A DNA stretch of 64,000 nt from the NCBI GenBank assembly GCA_021774785.1, contig JAJFIQ010000016.1, forward strand, positions 1 to 64,000, read 5' to 3'. Positions 43,020-52,813 of this stretch are shown here, in pieces; the first letter of the stretch is position 1; every line of letters begins with the position of its first letter. The notes below the pieces were generated by a model, which made no database searches, was not told the origin of the DNA, and saw only the letters and a program-made list of their open reading frames with translations. This stretch comes from Emcibacter sp. (GTDB lineage Bacteria > Pseudomonadota > Alphaproteobacteria > Sphingomonadales > Emcibacteraceae). The position numbers and the translations under genes are program-made.

Positions 43020-45092
43020 GTGAATATACGTGTAAGCTATGTTGCAAGTTTATTGATCACAGCGGCTTTTGCTGGGGGGGTATGCTATGCGGATGAAGCG
43101 ACAATAGAAGAGGTTGTCTCCTCTGCCAGCCGCAGCGATAAACCGCTGTCCACGCAAAGCGGCAATCTTGCCTTGATGACAGGTGAAGAACTTTCCTTCG
43201 TCAAATCTACCCACTTCAGTGAACTTGCGGTCCGCGTGCCCGGGGTGAATTTCTCCCGTAACAATGGACAGGAATATCTGGCATCCATCCGTTCACCCAT
43301 ATTCACCGGTGCCGGGGCTTGTGGGGCCTTTTTGATGGCACAGGACGGTATTGCCCTGCGTTCTGCGGGTTTCTGCAATGTGAATGAATTATTTGAGGCC
43401 TTCACCGAGCAAGCCGAACGCATTGAAATTACCAAGGGTCCTGGGTCTGCACTATATGGCTCCAACGCTTTGCATGGCATGATCAATGTCATCACCCCAC
43501 CGGCCAATAAGGACGGTGGTAACCTGTCCATAGAGGCTGGTGCCTATGATTTTATCCGGTTTAATGTTTCACAAGGCGTGACAGGCAAAGATCAGGGTTT
43601 CAGGGCCATGGCGTCCATCACCCATGACGGCGGGTACCGGGACCAGTCCGGTTTCGATCAGCAGAAGATCAACCTGCGTCATGATTATCGGGGTGATGTC
43701 TGGACCATCTCGTCCAATCTCGCCCTGACTAATCTTGATCAGGAAACGGCAGGCTTTATCACGGGTCTTGATGCTTTTAAAGACGAGAATATTTCCAAAA
43801 GTAATCCCAACCCGGAGGCCTTCCGCAAGGCAAAGTCTCTGCGCTACTGGTCGCGCTTCTCCAGAGAAATAGCGGAAGGCATAAGATGGCAGTTCACGCC
43901 GTACGTACGTGCGTTGGATATGGAATTTTTAATGCATTTCCTGCCCGGGCAGCCATTGGAAGAAAATAGCCAGACCAGTATTGGTATACAGAACGGCTTT
44001 TATTTTAATGAGGGAAGTGACCTTGAGGTCATTGCAGGCTTCGACTTTGAATATACCCGTGGATCATTAAAGCAAACACAGGATAAGCCAACAGAAGGCT
44101 CATTGTTTCTGCGCACAACAATCCCGTCCGGCAAGCAATATGATTATGATGTGGATAGCATAATGGCGGCGGCCTTCCTTCAGGGGGACTGGGCCATAAG
44201 CGAACGATTGCATCTTCTGGGCGGAGTGCGGCTTGAATATATGCAGTATGACTATACCAATAATATGCTCAGTGGCCGAACCGATGAAAATGGCGTTGCC
44301 TGTGGTTTTGGAGGTTGCCGTTACAGCCGGCCGGAAAGCCGTAAGGATGATTTCACCGCCTTTTCCCCAAAGGTCGGGCTATTGTATAATTACAGCGTTA
44401 ATCACGATGTTTATCTGAATGTGAGCAAGAGCTTTCGGGCACCACAGGCAACGGAGCTATATCGATTACAGCGTGCGCAACAGGTGGCGGACCTAAGCAA
44501 GGTCAGTTTAAAAAGCATAGAGTTAGGCTTCAGGGGCAGTCAGGATATTGTCAGTTATAATATCTCTTTCTATGCCATGAAAAAGGATGATTACATCTTT
44601 CGGGATTCGTCCTTCTTCAATGTGGATAACGGCAAGTCCGATCATATTGGGGCCGATGTGATGGTGAAAGTCGATCTGAGCGATCACCTGAGTATTCGGG
44701 GCAACGTAAGCTTTGCTCGCCATCGTTACCGGTTTGATCTCATCAGTGGTGGTGTTAACCTGAATGGTAATGACGTCGATACCGCGCCGCGTCATTTTGG
44801 CAGCATGCAGGTTACGTGGAAACCGACCGACAGAATTAAAGCTGAACTGGAATGGGTTCACATGGGGGCTTATTATCTGGATCCGGAAAATCTGCATGAA
44901 TATGAGGGCCATGATTATCTGAACCTGCGGGCAGAATTTCAGGTCACGGACCGCTATGGCTTCTTCCTGCGGGTGACGAATTTAATCAACACCAGATATG
45001 CCGAACGGGCCGACTGGACCACCTTTACTGACGAGCGGTATTTTCCCGGAAAACCACGGTCGCTTTATGCGGGCGTCAATGTTCGGTTTTAG
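43020..45092 (+). CDS. TonB-dependent receptor of the XoxF cluster
   Basis: A 690-residue receptor starting with GTG, with its signal peptide ending near VCYADE. The TonB box reads TIEEVVSSASRSD. The plug has LAVRVPGVNFSRNN, IEITKGPGSALYGSNALHG and a Cys pair (GACGAFL, GFCNVNE). The barrel ends SLYAGVNVRF. It follows the b561-type gene after 11 bases, so it is transcribed with xoxF. A receptor in a lanthanide-enzyme operon may import a lanthanide chelate (as LutH does) or a PQQ-like cofactor; neither is shown. A seven-G run lies in the signal-peptide codons at 43074-43080. Confidence 0.93.
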   Translation: MNIRVSYVASLLITAAFAGGVCYADEATIEEVVSSASRSDKPLSTQSGNLALMTGEELSFVKSTHFSELAVRVPGVNFSRNNGQEYLASIRSPIFTGAGACGAFLMAQDGIALRSAGFCNVNELFEAFTEQAERIEITKGPGSALYGSNALHGMINVITPPANKDGGNLSIEAGAYDFIRFNVSQGVTGKDQGFRAMASITHDGGYRDQSGFDQQKINLRHDYRGDVWTISSNLALTNLDQETAGFITGLDAFKDENISKSNPNPEAFRKAKSLRYWSRFSREIAEGIRWQFTPYVRALDMEFLMHFLPGQPLEENSQTSIGIQNGFYFNEGSDLEVIAGFDFEYTRGSLKQTQDKPTEGSLFLRTTIPSGKQYDYDVDSIMAAAFLQGDWAISERLHLLGGVRLEYMQYDYTNNMLSGRTDENGVACGFGGCRYSRPESRKDDFTAFSPKVGLLYNYSVNHDVYLNVSKSFRAPQATELYRLQRAQQVADLSKVSLKSIELGFRGSQDIVSYNISFYAMKKDDYIFRDSSFFNVDNGKSDHIGADVMVKVDLSDHLSIRGNVSFARHRYRFDLISGGVNLNGNDVDTAPRHFGSMQVTWKPTDRIKAELEWVHMGAYYLDPENLHEYEGHDYLNLRAEFQVTDRYGFFLRVTNLINTRYAERADWTTFTDERYFPGKPRSLYAGVNVRF

Positions 45093-46199
45093 ATGCTGAA
45101 GGTTCTTTTGTTAACTCATATATTCTGTAGTTTTATTTTGGTATTTGTTGCGGATGTCAGAGCGGATGGCATTGAATCCCCTTTGATACAGATTGAGGTA
45201 GAAAGTGAAATTGAATTTCAGGGCACGGTTTCTAAAAATGAAAATAAAACATCTTTTTTGACCACAGAAATAGAATCCTATGCCACTCTTACTGTGATGA
45301 CGGGCTTAACTGTAGAAGCCCATATGGTATTTGAAAGGGACGATGATCTGGATGATGACCGCAGTCATTATTTTGAGGGGGCGGGTCTTTTTGCAGAGCA
45401 GTTATATATGGCTTATGAAACGCATAATCTACGCTTCTTTGCAGGTAAGTTTAATCCGGCTTTTGGAGTAGCTTGGCAAGAGGATATTGCCCTGGGTCCG
45501 TTTGGTCAGAATTTGGCGGAAGATTATTACGAGCAAACAGAACGTATCGGGGTTGGCTTAAGTTATGCGGTTGCCTCTAAAACTGTGGGTACGCATATAT
45601 TGACAGTACAAAGTTTTTTTGCTGATACAACAATTTTATCAAGGTCTTTCTTTGCAAATCGTGGACGCACGCGGAAAAGTGATGGAGGTCTTGCCAACAC
45701 AGAAGATTTATCCTCTTTTTCCATCAATTTAGATGGTAACCTCTCTATTACTGGTATGGATCTTCGTTATTCGCTTGGCTACCTGAAAAATGCATCTGGT
45801 GTTAGTGAAACCAGTAATGAACAGGGGCTTGCCATTGCATTATATGGCGGTTTTGATGTTACAGATGATATACGCTTTGAACCTATGCTGGAATATGTAA
45901 AATTCTCAAATGCTGAAGGAATAGCTCAAGACCGCAATATCATTACTTTCGGAACTACCATATGGCATAACTCGTGGAATATGGCCTTTTCTTATTCTAG
46001 ATTACATAACCATTCAAAAAAAGTCGACGTAACTGACATTAATACCGACATTTTGCAAATGTCAGTTGGATATGACCTTCAGAACGGGTTTAGGTTGGAT
46101 ATAGGCTATAAATATGAAAAAAATAAAACCAATAATGCCAATATAAATACCCAAATTTTAGGTTTCATTCTGAAGCATGAATTTGAAACTATATTTTGA
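45093..46199 (+). CDS. Outer-membrane porin-like beta-barrel protein
   Basis: A 368-residue protein starting directly after the receptor stop. The signal peptide ends near VADVRADG. The remainder alternates amphipathic strands (AEQLYMAYETHNLRFFAGKFNPAFG, MDLRYSLGYLKNAS, FRLDIGYKYEKN) and ends with an aromatic residue (HEFETIF). It carries a porin-like strand, KFNPAFGVAWQ, but no named family was recognised. It is probably the last gene of the xoxF transcription unit and forms an outer-membrane pore or uptake channel. Confidence 0.72.
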   Translation: MLKVLLLTHIFCSFILVFVADVRADGIESPLIQIEVESEIEFQGTVSKNENKTSFLTTEIESYATLTVMTGLTVEAHMVFERDDDLDDDRSHYFEGAGLFAEQLYMAYETHNLRFFAGKFNPAFGVAWQEDIALGPFGQNLAEDYYEQTERIGVGLSYAVASKTVGTHILTVQSFFADTTILSRSFFANRGRTRKSDGGLANTEDLSSFSINLDGNLSITGMDLRYSLGYLKNASGVSETSNEQGLAIALYGGFDVTDDIRFEPMLEYVKFSNAEGIAQDRNIITFGTTIWHNSWNMAFSYSRLHNHSKKVDVTDINTDILQMSVGYDLQNGFRLDIGYKYEKNKTNNANINTQILGFILKHEFETIF

Positions 46200-46435
46200 C
46201 TGGAAAAGCCCTGTTTTTATAGATTTAAGATATTCTTATCTGGATTTGGAAAATCTCCATGATTATTGAAACCTGTGGACAGAGTTTCATATCACGGACA
46301 AGAGTAATATTGTCCTAGGGTTGACAAATCTTACCGATAAAAAAATATGTTGAACGCGCCAATTTCATCAACTTCTGTGATTTAAGGGAATATGGGGAGC
46401 TTTGGGATAAACCGACCAGAAGCGGTTGCTTGTGA
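46200..46435 (+). pseudogene. Decayed C-terminus of a TonB-dependent receptor
   Basis: In the 365-base gap 46200-46564, one frame reads YLDLENLHDY, a stop, then NLWTEFHITDK and LTNLTDKK. After a frameshift in an A run near 46340 another frame reads KYVERANF. These match in order the C-terminus of the receptor encoded at 43020-45092 (YLDPENLHEY, LNLRAEFQVTDR, VTNLINTRYAERADW). There are at least one stop and one frameshift, so it cannot be functional. It is likely the tail of a second, deleted receptor. The remaining gap contains a possible weak hairpin, ATAAAGTCC/GGCTTTAT. Confidence 0.8.
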
Positions 46436-46564
46436 CCCTAAACGCATTGTAGAATTTCTTCTGGATAAGGTGTTTTCTGGATAACCGGGTAAACAATAAA
46501 GTCCAATCGCTTGCGTCAAGCTTGCTCGCAGGCTTTATTTTTACGCGGCAAGATGTATTGAAAT

Positions 46565-47398
46565 CTAGGGGCAATTCGAACCAGGCTTGGAACGCAGGTA
46601 GATGACATAATAAACAAATCCTACCAGCACACTCCCCCCCACGAGATTACCAAGAATTACCGGGGCAAGATTGCCAAAATATCCTGACCAGCTTATGGCA
46701 TCAACATTCACTCCCATATATCCGGATGCCTTCAGGAGCATCCCCATCGGGATTAAATACATATTGGCAATACTATGTTCGAACCCGGCAGCGACGAAGG
46801 CTGATATTGGAAAAATAATGGCTACGGCCTTATCAAATACACTTTGCCCGGCAAATGCCATCCAAACGGCCATGCAAACAAGAATGTTGCACAATACCCC
46901 TCTGAAGAAAGCTGTCCAGAAGGGCATAGAGCATTTGGTTGCCGCTATTTTGAGATATTGATCTGCGATCGCACCGTTGTTCATTTCATGGTGCCCGGAA
47001 TAGAACACCAGCAGGGCCAAACCGGCAGCGCCAAAAAAATTTGCACAGCAGACTATCACCCAGTTCTTCAGGAGCTTGAAGGTCGAAATCTTGCCATCAG
47101 CCCATGCCATCGCTAGCAGGTTATTACCTGTAAACAACTCTGCGCCGGCGACCACAACCAAGATCAGTCCCAGAGAAAAAGCCAAGCCACCAAGCAGCTG
47201 GCTAACAGCAAACCCCAGCGTTGCATCCGATTTAACCAGTATGAAATAGAGCGCGCCCAGCCCGATAAATACCCCGGCAAGTAGACCGAGCATTATTGTA
47301 GAGAGCAGGGAGAGTTCGGTCTTGGCAACACCGACCTTTTCCACCCGCGCGGCTATTTCCTTTGGTGAATAGGCCCTGAACCCAAAAATTTCAGACAT
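46565..47398 (-). CDS. Formate/nitrite transporter (FNT) family channel
   Basis: The start at 47398 (SEIFGFRAYSPKEIA) is preferred because AGGAGCTG lies directly before it; the longer frame from 47452 lacks one. The 277-residue protein has six membrane helices. FNT features include ELFTGNNLLAMAWADGK, NWVIVCCANFFGA, RGVLCNILVCMAVWMAF, and GFEHSIANMYLIPMGML near the second re-entrant loop. FNT proteins conduct formate, nitrite or related monovalent anions. If XoxF oxidises a C1 alcohol, formate export would make sense, but the gene is transcribed separately on the other strand. Confidence 0.93.
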   Translation of the reverse strand: MSEIFGFRAYSPKEIAARVEKVGVAKTELSLLSTIMLGLLAGVFIGLGALYFILVKSDATLGFAVSQLLGGLAFSLGLILVVVAGAELFTGNNLLAMAWADGKISTFKLLKNWVIVCCANFFGAAGLALLVFYSGHHEMNNGAIADQYLKIAATKCSMPFWTAFFRGVLCNILVCMAVWMAFAGQSVFDKAVAIIFPISAFVAAGFEHSIANMYLIPMGMLLKASGYMGVNVDAISWSGYFGNLAPVILGNLVGGSVLVGFVYYVIYLRSKPGSNCP

Positions 47399-47583
47399 AT
47401 GCAGCTCCTGATTATCTTCTTTTCCAAATTCAACTCTCATATTCAGTAACATAAGTGGGCGGTAAGATACAATGCTCAGTTAGATAGTTGGTACTGGAAA
47501 TTAAGGGGTAAGATGTGCTATGATAGGTTGTCTGAGCAAGCTGTTCTATTATTATAGGGGGTAAGTGGAAAGGCCTGGTTTTC

Positions 47584-48918
47584 ATGAAAAAAAATCTTTT
47601 ATTCGCATATATACTGGTTTTTTTATTTTCTATCGTTCGGGGTGCGGTGGCGGCCCCAGTTACGCAAATAGGTATTGACGGCCCCATCGGACCGGGGGTT
47701 TCTTCCTTTGTTGTGAGGGCTATAAATGAATCCCAACATCGGGATGTGTCGGCTATTTTGTTGACACTAGATACGCCCGGCGGTCTGGATAGTTCAATGC
47801 GTGAGATTATTCAGGCGATCCTTGATTCAGACAAACCGGTAATTTGCTTTGTGGCCCCAAGCGGTGCGCGGGCCGCAAGTGCGGGAACCTATATTCTGAT
47901 GGCCTGCCACATTGCGGCAATGGCGCCCGGCACCACAATAGGGGCGGCAACACCGGTTGCCATTGGCGGCGGCACTTTGCCGCAAGGAGAAGAGAAAGGT
48001 CAGGGGGAAAAAAGCCATCCCGGCTTGAGCGACAAGATCCTCAGCGATTCTTCGGCCTATATGCGTGCCCTTGCCAAGCTGCGGAACCGTCCCCTGGACT
48101 GGGCGGATCGTTTTGTCCGCGAAGCCGCCAGCGTTTCGGACAGTGAGGCGCTCGACTATGGTATCATTGATTACCGGGCCGTATCCGCCCGCGCCCTTCT
48201 AGCGGCGACCCATGACCGAGAGGTGAAGGTAAAGGATATGGTTTGGAAACTTGACACAGCCGTATCTGATATTGTCCAGATGGACCCCACATGGCGGGAT
48301 GAATTTCTGGCGGCAATATCTGATCCCAATATTGCCTATATTCTGCTCCTTGTCGGGATTTATGGCCTGATCTTTGAATTTTCCAATCCGGGGCTTATCC
48401 TGCCCGCCGTTGTGGGGGCCACATCGCTGATTATCGCCCTCTATGCTTTGCAATTACTGCCGGTGAATTATGCCGGACTGGCCTTGTTGGTGCTGGGGCT
48501 GAGCTTAATAACAGCCGAGGCATTCATACCATCTTTTGGTATTCTTGGTATCGGTGGAATTGTGAGCTTTGTTTTTGGATCAATCATGTTGTTTGATACT
48601 GATATTCCGGGGTTTCAGGTCTCGCCGCGCTTGATCGGCGGTCTGGCGGCGGTGAGTAGTTTTCTGGCCCTGTTATTCATTACCATGGCGGTAAGGGCCT
48701 GGCGGCGGCCTGCTGTAAGCGGTGCGGAAGGGATGATCGGGGCACCGGGGATCGTACTCGACTGGCATAAGGGAAAGGGTAACATCCGGACCCACAGCGA
48801 AGTTTGGGCAGCTATCGGCGCAGAAAATCTGACCAAGGGCACAGAAGTATGGGTGAAGGACCGTGATGGATTGATATTGGAGGTCGAAACCGAACCTTCG
48901 GATGGAGAGAAAAAATGA
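47584..48918 (+). CDS. NfeD-family membrane serine protease (ClpP class)
   Basis: A 444-residue NfeD1b-type protein. Signal peptide (ending near RGAVAAP), then a ClpP-like protease domain at about 20-225 with [11 protein letters not shown], the catalytic-Ser region [16 protein letters not shown] and a Lys in the helix after it. Membrane helices follow at about 240-370, then a C-terminal OB-fold NfeD domain ([12 protein letters not shown]). These proteases act with slipin/stomatin partners, and the slipin gene overlaps the stop by four bases. The substrate is unknown; roles in membrane quality control are proposed for the pair. Confidence 0.93.
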   Translation: MKKNLLFAYILVFLFSIVRGAVAAPVTQIGIDGPIGPGVSSFVVRAINESQHRDVSAILLTLDTPGGLDSSMREIIQAILDSDKPVICFVAPSGARAASAGTYILMACHIAAMAPGTTIGAATPVAIGGGTLPQGEEKGQGEKSHPGLSDKILSDSSAYMRALAKLRNRPLDWADRFVREAASVSDSEALDYGIIDYRAVSARALLAATHDREVKVKDMVWKLDTAVSDIVQMDPTWRDEFLAAISDPNIAYILLLVGIYGLIFEFSNPGLILPAVVGATSLIIALYALQLLPVNYAGLALLVLGLSLITAEAFIPSFGILGIGGIVSFVFGSIMLFDTDIPGFQVSPRLIGGLAAVSSFLALLFITMAVRAWRRPAVSGAEGMIGAPGIVLDWHKGKGNIRTHSEVWAAIGAENLTKGTEVWVKDRDGLILEVETEPSDGEKK

Positions 48919-49721
48919 TGGAAATAGATTTTGGACAAACTATCGGAATGTATCTGCCTTTTTTGTTTTTACTAGGGTTGATCCTTTCTGCTTTCAGGGT
49001 TTTGAGGGAATATGAACGTGGCGTTATTTTTATGCTTGGTCGCTTCTGGAGGGTCAAGGGGCCGGGATTGATCATCGTCATTCCGATCATCCAGAAAATG
49101 GTGCGTGTTGACCTGCGTACCACGGTGATGGATGTTCCTGAACAGGATGTGATTTCTCGCGATAATGTTTCGGTTAAGGTTAATGCGGTGGTTTACTACC
49201 GTGTTGTGGACCCGCAGCCCGCCATTATTGAGGTTGAGGATTTTGAATATGCAACAAGTCAATTGGCACAGACGACACTGCGTTCGGTTTTGGGCCAGCA
49301 TGAGCTTGATGAAATGCTGTCCAAACGGGATATGCTTAACAAGGATATTCAGGAACTTCTGGATACCCAAACCGATGCCTGGGGTATCAAGGTTTCAAAT
49401 GTTGAACTGAAACACGTGGATCTGGACAGCAGCATGATACGTGCCATTGCCAAAGAGGCCGAGGCCGAACGCCTACGTCGAGCCAAGGTTATATCCGCCA
49501 AGGGGGAAGCTCAAGCTGCGGGTAATATTCTTGAAGCCGCAAACATCCTGAGCAATCGAAGTGAAGCCATGCAAATCCGTTATTTGGCGGCCTTGCAGGA
49601 TATTGCCAGCGAAAGAACGTCGACCATCGTTTTCCCGTTTCCCATGAAACAGCTTCAGGAATGGTTTAATTCAGATGGCGGCACGGGGGTGGATTCTCCA
49701 TTAAAACCTAGGAAAAAGTGA
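48915..49721 (+). CDS. Slipin/stomatin-like SPFH-domain membrane protein
   Basis: A 268-residue protein with an N-terminal membrane helix (about 9-27). An SPFH/Band-7 domain follows: [56 protein letters not shown] coiled-coil-like C-terminal region is rich in Ala, Glu and Lys ([25 protein letters not shown]). It starts at ATGATG overlapping the NfeD stop, so the two are co-translated. SPFH proteins form ring scaffolds in membranes, and slipins are the usual partners and substrates of NfeD proteases. Confidence 0.95.
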   Translation: MMEIDFGQTIGMYLPFLFLLGLILSAFRVLREYERGVIFMLGRFWRVKGPGLIIVIPIIQKMVRVDLRTTVMDVPEQDVISRDNVSVKVNAVVYYRVVDPQPAIIEVEDFEYATSQLAQTTLRSVLGQHELDEMLSKRDMLNKDIQELLDTQTDAWGIKVSNVELKHVDLDSSMIRAIAKEAEAERLRRAKVISAKGEAQAAGNILEAANILSNRSEAMQIRYLAALQDIASERTSTIVFPFPMKQLQEWFNSDGGTGVDSPLKPRKK

Positions 49722-49877
49722 TATTAATTCTATCAATGGTTTCCTTATCCCTGTTATTTTCAAGTCTGGATATTTTGGACTTTAATTGACTCCCGTCATT
49801 TTACCCTTTGCCAAAGACTGTATATTAGCGATGGTTTATGTTTTGAATAATACCTCTTTTACATGAAAGGACTCGTT

Positions 49878-50327
49878 ATGAAAAAATATATTTTATTTGT
49901 TGGAATTTTAGCCGGTTTATCTTTGACCTCCTGCGATTATGGTCCCAAATCCTCACATGGATTTACCTTGCCCGATGGTGATGTGGTAGCGGGACAGCAG
50001 AAATTTGTGGCATATAGATGCATGGATTGCCATGAAATTGCCGAACTGAAAGCGTTGAGAACGGATATAGACCCCATAATGACGGTGCCTCTGGGTGGGA
50101 AAACAACCCGGATAGCGACCTATGGTCAACTGGTGACTTCGATTATTAACCCTTCTCACAAAATTTCACAAAAATACTTGGCCATACCGGTTGAGGAAAA
50201 TGGTCGGTCTAAAATGCGAAATTATAATGATCTTATGACAGTAGAGGATTTGATTGATATTGTGGCTTTTTTACAAGATCAATATGAATTAAAAACTTAT
50301 CCGCGAACACACTATATACCATATTAG
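49878..50327 (+). CDS. Lipoprotein c-type cytochrome
   Basis: The ATG at 49878 has AAAGGA just upstream and opens a lipoprotein signal with lipobox LTSC; the frame from 49863 is five residues longer without a benefit. The 149-residue protein has one heme site CMDCH (VAYRCMDCHEIAEL). Candidate axial methionines lie in MTVPLGG and KMRNYNDLMT, and a C-terminal helix reads VEDLIDIVAFLQDQYEL. It is a membrane-tethered monoheme cytochrome, probably on the periplasmic side. It stands alone between the slipin gene and a convergent operon, so its partner is unknown. Confidence 0.88.
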   Translation: MKKYILFVGILAGLSLTSCDYGPKSSHGFTLPDGDVVAGQQKFVAYRCMDCHEIAELKALRTDIDPIMTVPLGGKTTRIATYGQLVTSIINPSHKISQKYLAIPVEENGRSKMRNYNDLMTVEDLIDIVAFLQDQYELKTYPRTHYIPY

Positions 50328-50393
50328 AGAAGGTTGCTCTAAGGCTGAGGATGCCGTTCAGGCCTTACCCTAAGTCATAGTCAGAGAAAGACA

Positions 50394-51305
50394 TTAAATT
50401 GTTAACAGGCCCGGATTTGATTTTATGTTCATCACGGCATGGGTGATAATATTTTCAATGGAAATCCCGTTGCTTTTATGATGGATACTATTGCAAGTGA
50501 TGACGTTTTCAATGCCGGAAGTTAATAGGTTTTCATAGGCATCCCCGGCGAATATACCATGAACACCAATGCAGACCGGTGGTTTCATTCCGGCTTCTTT
50601 CAGATGCTCTGCCGTTGTAATCATGGTGCTCGCAGTTGAAATAATATCATCAATCAGAATAGGGGTATGAGTATGCCAGGTTGCCACATTGGGAATGGAA
50701 ACCTCTACATCTCTGTCACCACGGCGGATTTTTGTCAGAATTACAAATGGGGCGCCGGCTTTTTTTGCGACCTCCGAAACCCATTGTTCGCTTTCCGCAT
50801 CCGGCCCGATCAAAAGCGGACGATTAATATTCACCCTGACCCATTCTGCGATCAGGTCATTGGCGTGGATAGCTATGCTGGGTATGGAATATATTTCATT
50901 CAGTTTTTCATGGCGGTGAAGATGGGGATCGACTGTCACCAGCCAATCAACTATTTGAGACAGAAATGCGGCAAATATATCGGCGGTTACAGCTTCCCCG
51001 TCCTGAAATTTCTTGTCCTGGCGCATATAGCCAAGATAGGGTGCCACAAGGCCGATGCTTTTTGCGCCCATTTCCCGCGCCGCATGGGCAAAAAACATCA
51101 GGGCCATGATTTTCCGGTCGGGCTTGTCAAGGCCGCAGACAATGATAACATCCTGTCCCTGTACCGGGCTATTCAGCCTGACATAAGATTCCCCATCGGG
51201 AAATTGCCGAATGGTAACATCGCCGCGTTGCATATCCTTTTCGTCGGCAATGCTGTTGGCGATGGTCTCATATGCGGGAAAAGAAAAAACTATGGACATC
51301 GTCAC
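50394..51305 (-). CDS. Ribose-phosphate pyrophosphokinase (PRPP synthetase)-like protein
   Basis: A 303-residue phosphoribosyltransferase-fold protein of the PRPP synthetase family. It has FPDGESYVRL, LVAPYLGYMRQDKKFQDGE, TVDPHLHRHEK and the PRPP loop LIDDIISTASTMI. The start is GTG overlapping the phosphorylase stop by four bases; an ATG two codons later is also possible. It diverges from housekeeping Prs in the flexible-loop and regulatory regions, so it is likely a paralogue. In this operon it may convert ribose phosphate released by the phosphorylase to PRPP. A different reaction direction or substrate cannot be excluded. Confidence 0.87.
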   Translation of the reverse strand: MTMSIVFSFPAYETIANSIADEKDMQRGDVTIRQFPDGESYVRLNSPVQGQDVIIVCGLDKPDRKIMALMFFAHAAREMGAKSIGLVAPYLGYMRQDKKFQDGEAVTADIFAAFLSQIVDWLVTVDPHLHRHEKLNEIYSIPSIAIHANDLIAEWVRVNINRPLLIGPDAESEQWVSEVAKKAGAPFVILTKIRRGDRDVEVSIPNVATWHTHTPILIDDIISTASTMITTAEHLKEAGMKPPVCIGVHGIFAGDAYENLLTSGIENVITCNSIHHKSNGISIENIITHAVMNIKSNPGLLTI

Positions 51306-52813
51306 TCTTCCCCCAATTGTATGATGTGATTGCCTTCAGCAAGATAATTTAGGGTATAGGATAATGCACCCGGTGAATTGGCGTGAATGCTGTAAAGTGG
51401 CCTGCCCTTTTCCAGCCTTTCACCAAGCTTGACATGTAGATCAACGCCAGCGGCCTTTTCATAAGGGGCACCGGCAAGTTTGGCAATTTTGGCAATTTTC
51501 CGATTATCTATGACCATAACTGTTCCAGCATGTTTGGCCTGAATGGTGTGTTTATGCTGGGATACCGGAATGTCCCTCATGCCGCCTTGAGCGTCACATA
51601 TGGCCTGAAATTTCTTCCAGGCCCGACCATTTTCAAGAATTTCCCGCGCAATTATGCTACCCTGTCCCTCTGCCACATCCGGTGAAAACTCAAGGATATA
51701 TCCCGCCAGCGTTATCGCCCTGTCTCGCAAGTCGCCGGGGGCTGTTTTGTCACCCCGTAAAACTGCCACCAGATCCCGGGCCTCAAGTGCCGGACCAATG
51801 CCGCGCCCGATCGGGGAGGTGCCGTCACTGACGTATGTCTTTACATAAAAATCAAGTTCACGGGCCACCGTCGTCAGATAATTTTCCAGCATTTTAGCCG
51901 TTTTAATATCACGAATTTTTGCCGTGGGACCAACGGGAATATCGATCAGTATATGGTTTGAACCTGCGGAAATCTTCTTGGAAATTACGGAGGCGACAAG
52001 CTGTCCTTCACTATCCAGATCCAAAGCCTTTTCCACCTGAATCAGAAGACTATCTGCCGGGCTGAGGTCTATGGACCCGCCGCCAACGATACAGCCGTTC
52101 TCCTGTTCCACAACCCGTCGCATGGCTTTTATATTTAATTCCACCGGGGCGAGGACTTCCATGGTATCCGCTGTTCCCGCAGGTGAGGTTATGGCGCGGG
52201 AAGATGTTTTGGGAATGGTCAGGCCATAGGCGGCAACGATGGAAACAATGATCGGGGTAGTTCTGTTCCCCGGTAGACCCCCAACGCAATGTTTGTCGAC
52301 AATAAGGTCTGACCCCCAGTTAATACTCTCCCCCACATCAATCATGGCGCGGGTCAGGCTAACAATTTCCCGATTATTCATGCGGCCCCCGGCACAGGCG
52401 CTGAGGAAGGCGGCGATATGGATATGGGAATAACGTCCGGCAGCAATATCCTCAATAATGTTATGTATATTGTCAGCCGAAAGACTGTTGCCGTAAATTT
52501 TTGACCTGACATGGCTGAGGGAAGAAACCTGTTTGGCATGGGTCACGGTGATCCGGTCTTTTTCCTGAGCACCCAGCATATCCCAGGCATATTCCGATAA
52601 GCTGGCATGGCCTTTTTTCAGCATATCCGACTTGATGATATGCAGGGTGGCAATGACGAAGCGGCTGTTTAGTGTAACTCGGACACGGGCAGGGGCCGTT
52701 AAGCCTTCGGACCGGCAGACATGGCAGTCCTCGCGCATATAGATGACGGCTTCCTTGTAGCTGTCAATCCCTAGTCGGCTGAGATATAAAGTATTATCCT
52801 GCGGTGTCATCAC
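51302..52813 (-). CDS. Thymidine/AMP phosphorylase-family protein (long, archaeal-type)
   Basis: A 503-residue nucleoside/nucleotide phosphorylase. Its N-terminal extension of about 85 residues before the catalytic part is typical of AMP phosphorylases and absent from classical DeoA (about 440). Family motifs include VDKHCVGGLPGNRTTPI, TSPAGTADTMEVL, GGGSIDLSPAD and DGTSPIGRGIGPALEARD. AMP phosphorylases release the base and ribose-1,5-bisphosphate from NMPs. Starts are GTG and ATG in tandem at 52813. It overlaps both neighbours by four bases in a three-gene operon. NMP versus nucleoside preference cannot be settled from sequence. Confidence 0.88.
   Translation of the reverse strand: MMTPQDNTLYLSRLGIDSYKEAVIYMREDCHVCRSEGLTAPARVRVTLNSRFVIATLHIIKSDMLKKGHASLSEYAWDMLGAQEKDRITVTHAKQVSSLSHVRSKIYGNSLSADNIHNIIEDIAAGRYSHIHIAAFLSACAGGRMNNREIVSLTRAMIDVGESINWGSDLIVDKHCVGGLPGNRTTPIIVSIVAAYGLTIPKTSSRAITSPAGTADTMEVLAPVELNIKAMRRVVEQENGCIVGGGSIDLSPADSLLIQVEKALDLDSEGQLVASVISKKISAGSNHILIDIPVGPTAKIRDIKTAKMLENYLTTVARELDFYVKTYVSDGTSPIGRGIGPALEARDLVAVLRGDKTAPGDLRDRAITLAGYILEFSPDVAEGQGSIIAREILENGRAWKKFQAICDAQGGMRDIPVSQHKHTIQAKHAGTVMVIDNRKIAKIAKLAGAPYEKAAGVDLHVKLGERLEKGRPLYSIHANSPGALSYTLNYLAEGNHIIQLGEE

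Noticed and set aside
50331-50375. Terminator-like AAGGCTGA/TCAGGCCTT hairpin between convergent genes
   Set aside because: The stem has a bulge and no T run follows on either strand, so termination is not supported.
50667-51329. 220-codon plus-strand ORF opposite the PRPP synthetase gene
   Set aside because: Antisense shadow; the minus frame carries clear PRPP synthetase motifs and operon overlaps.
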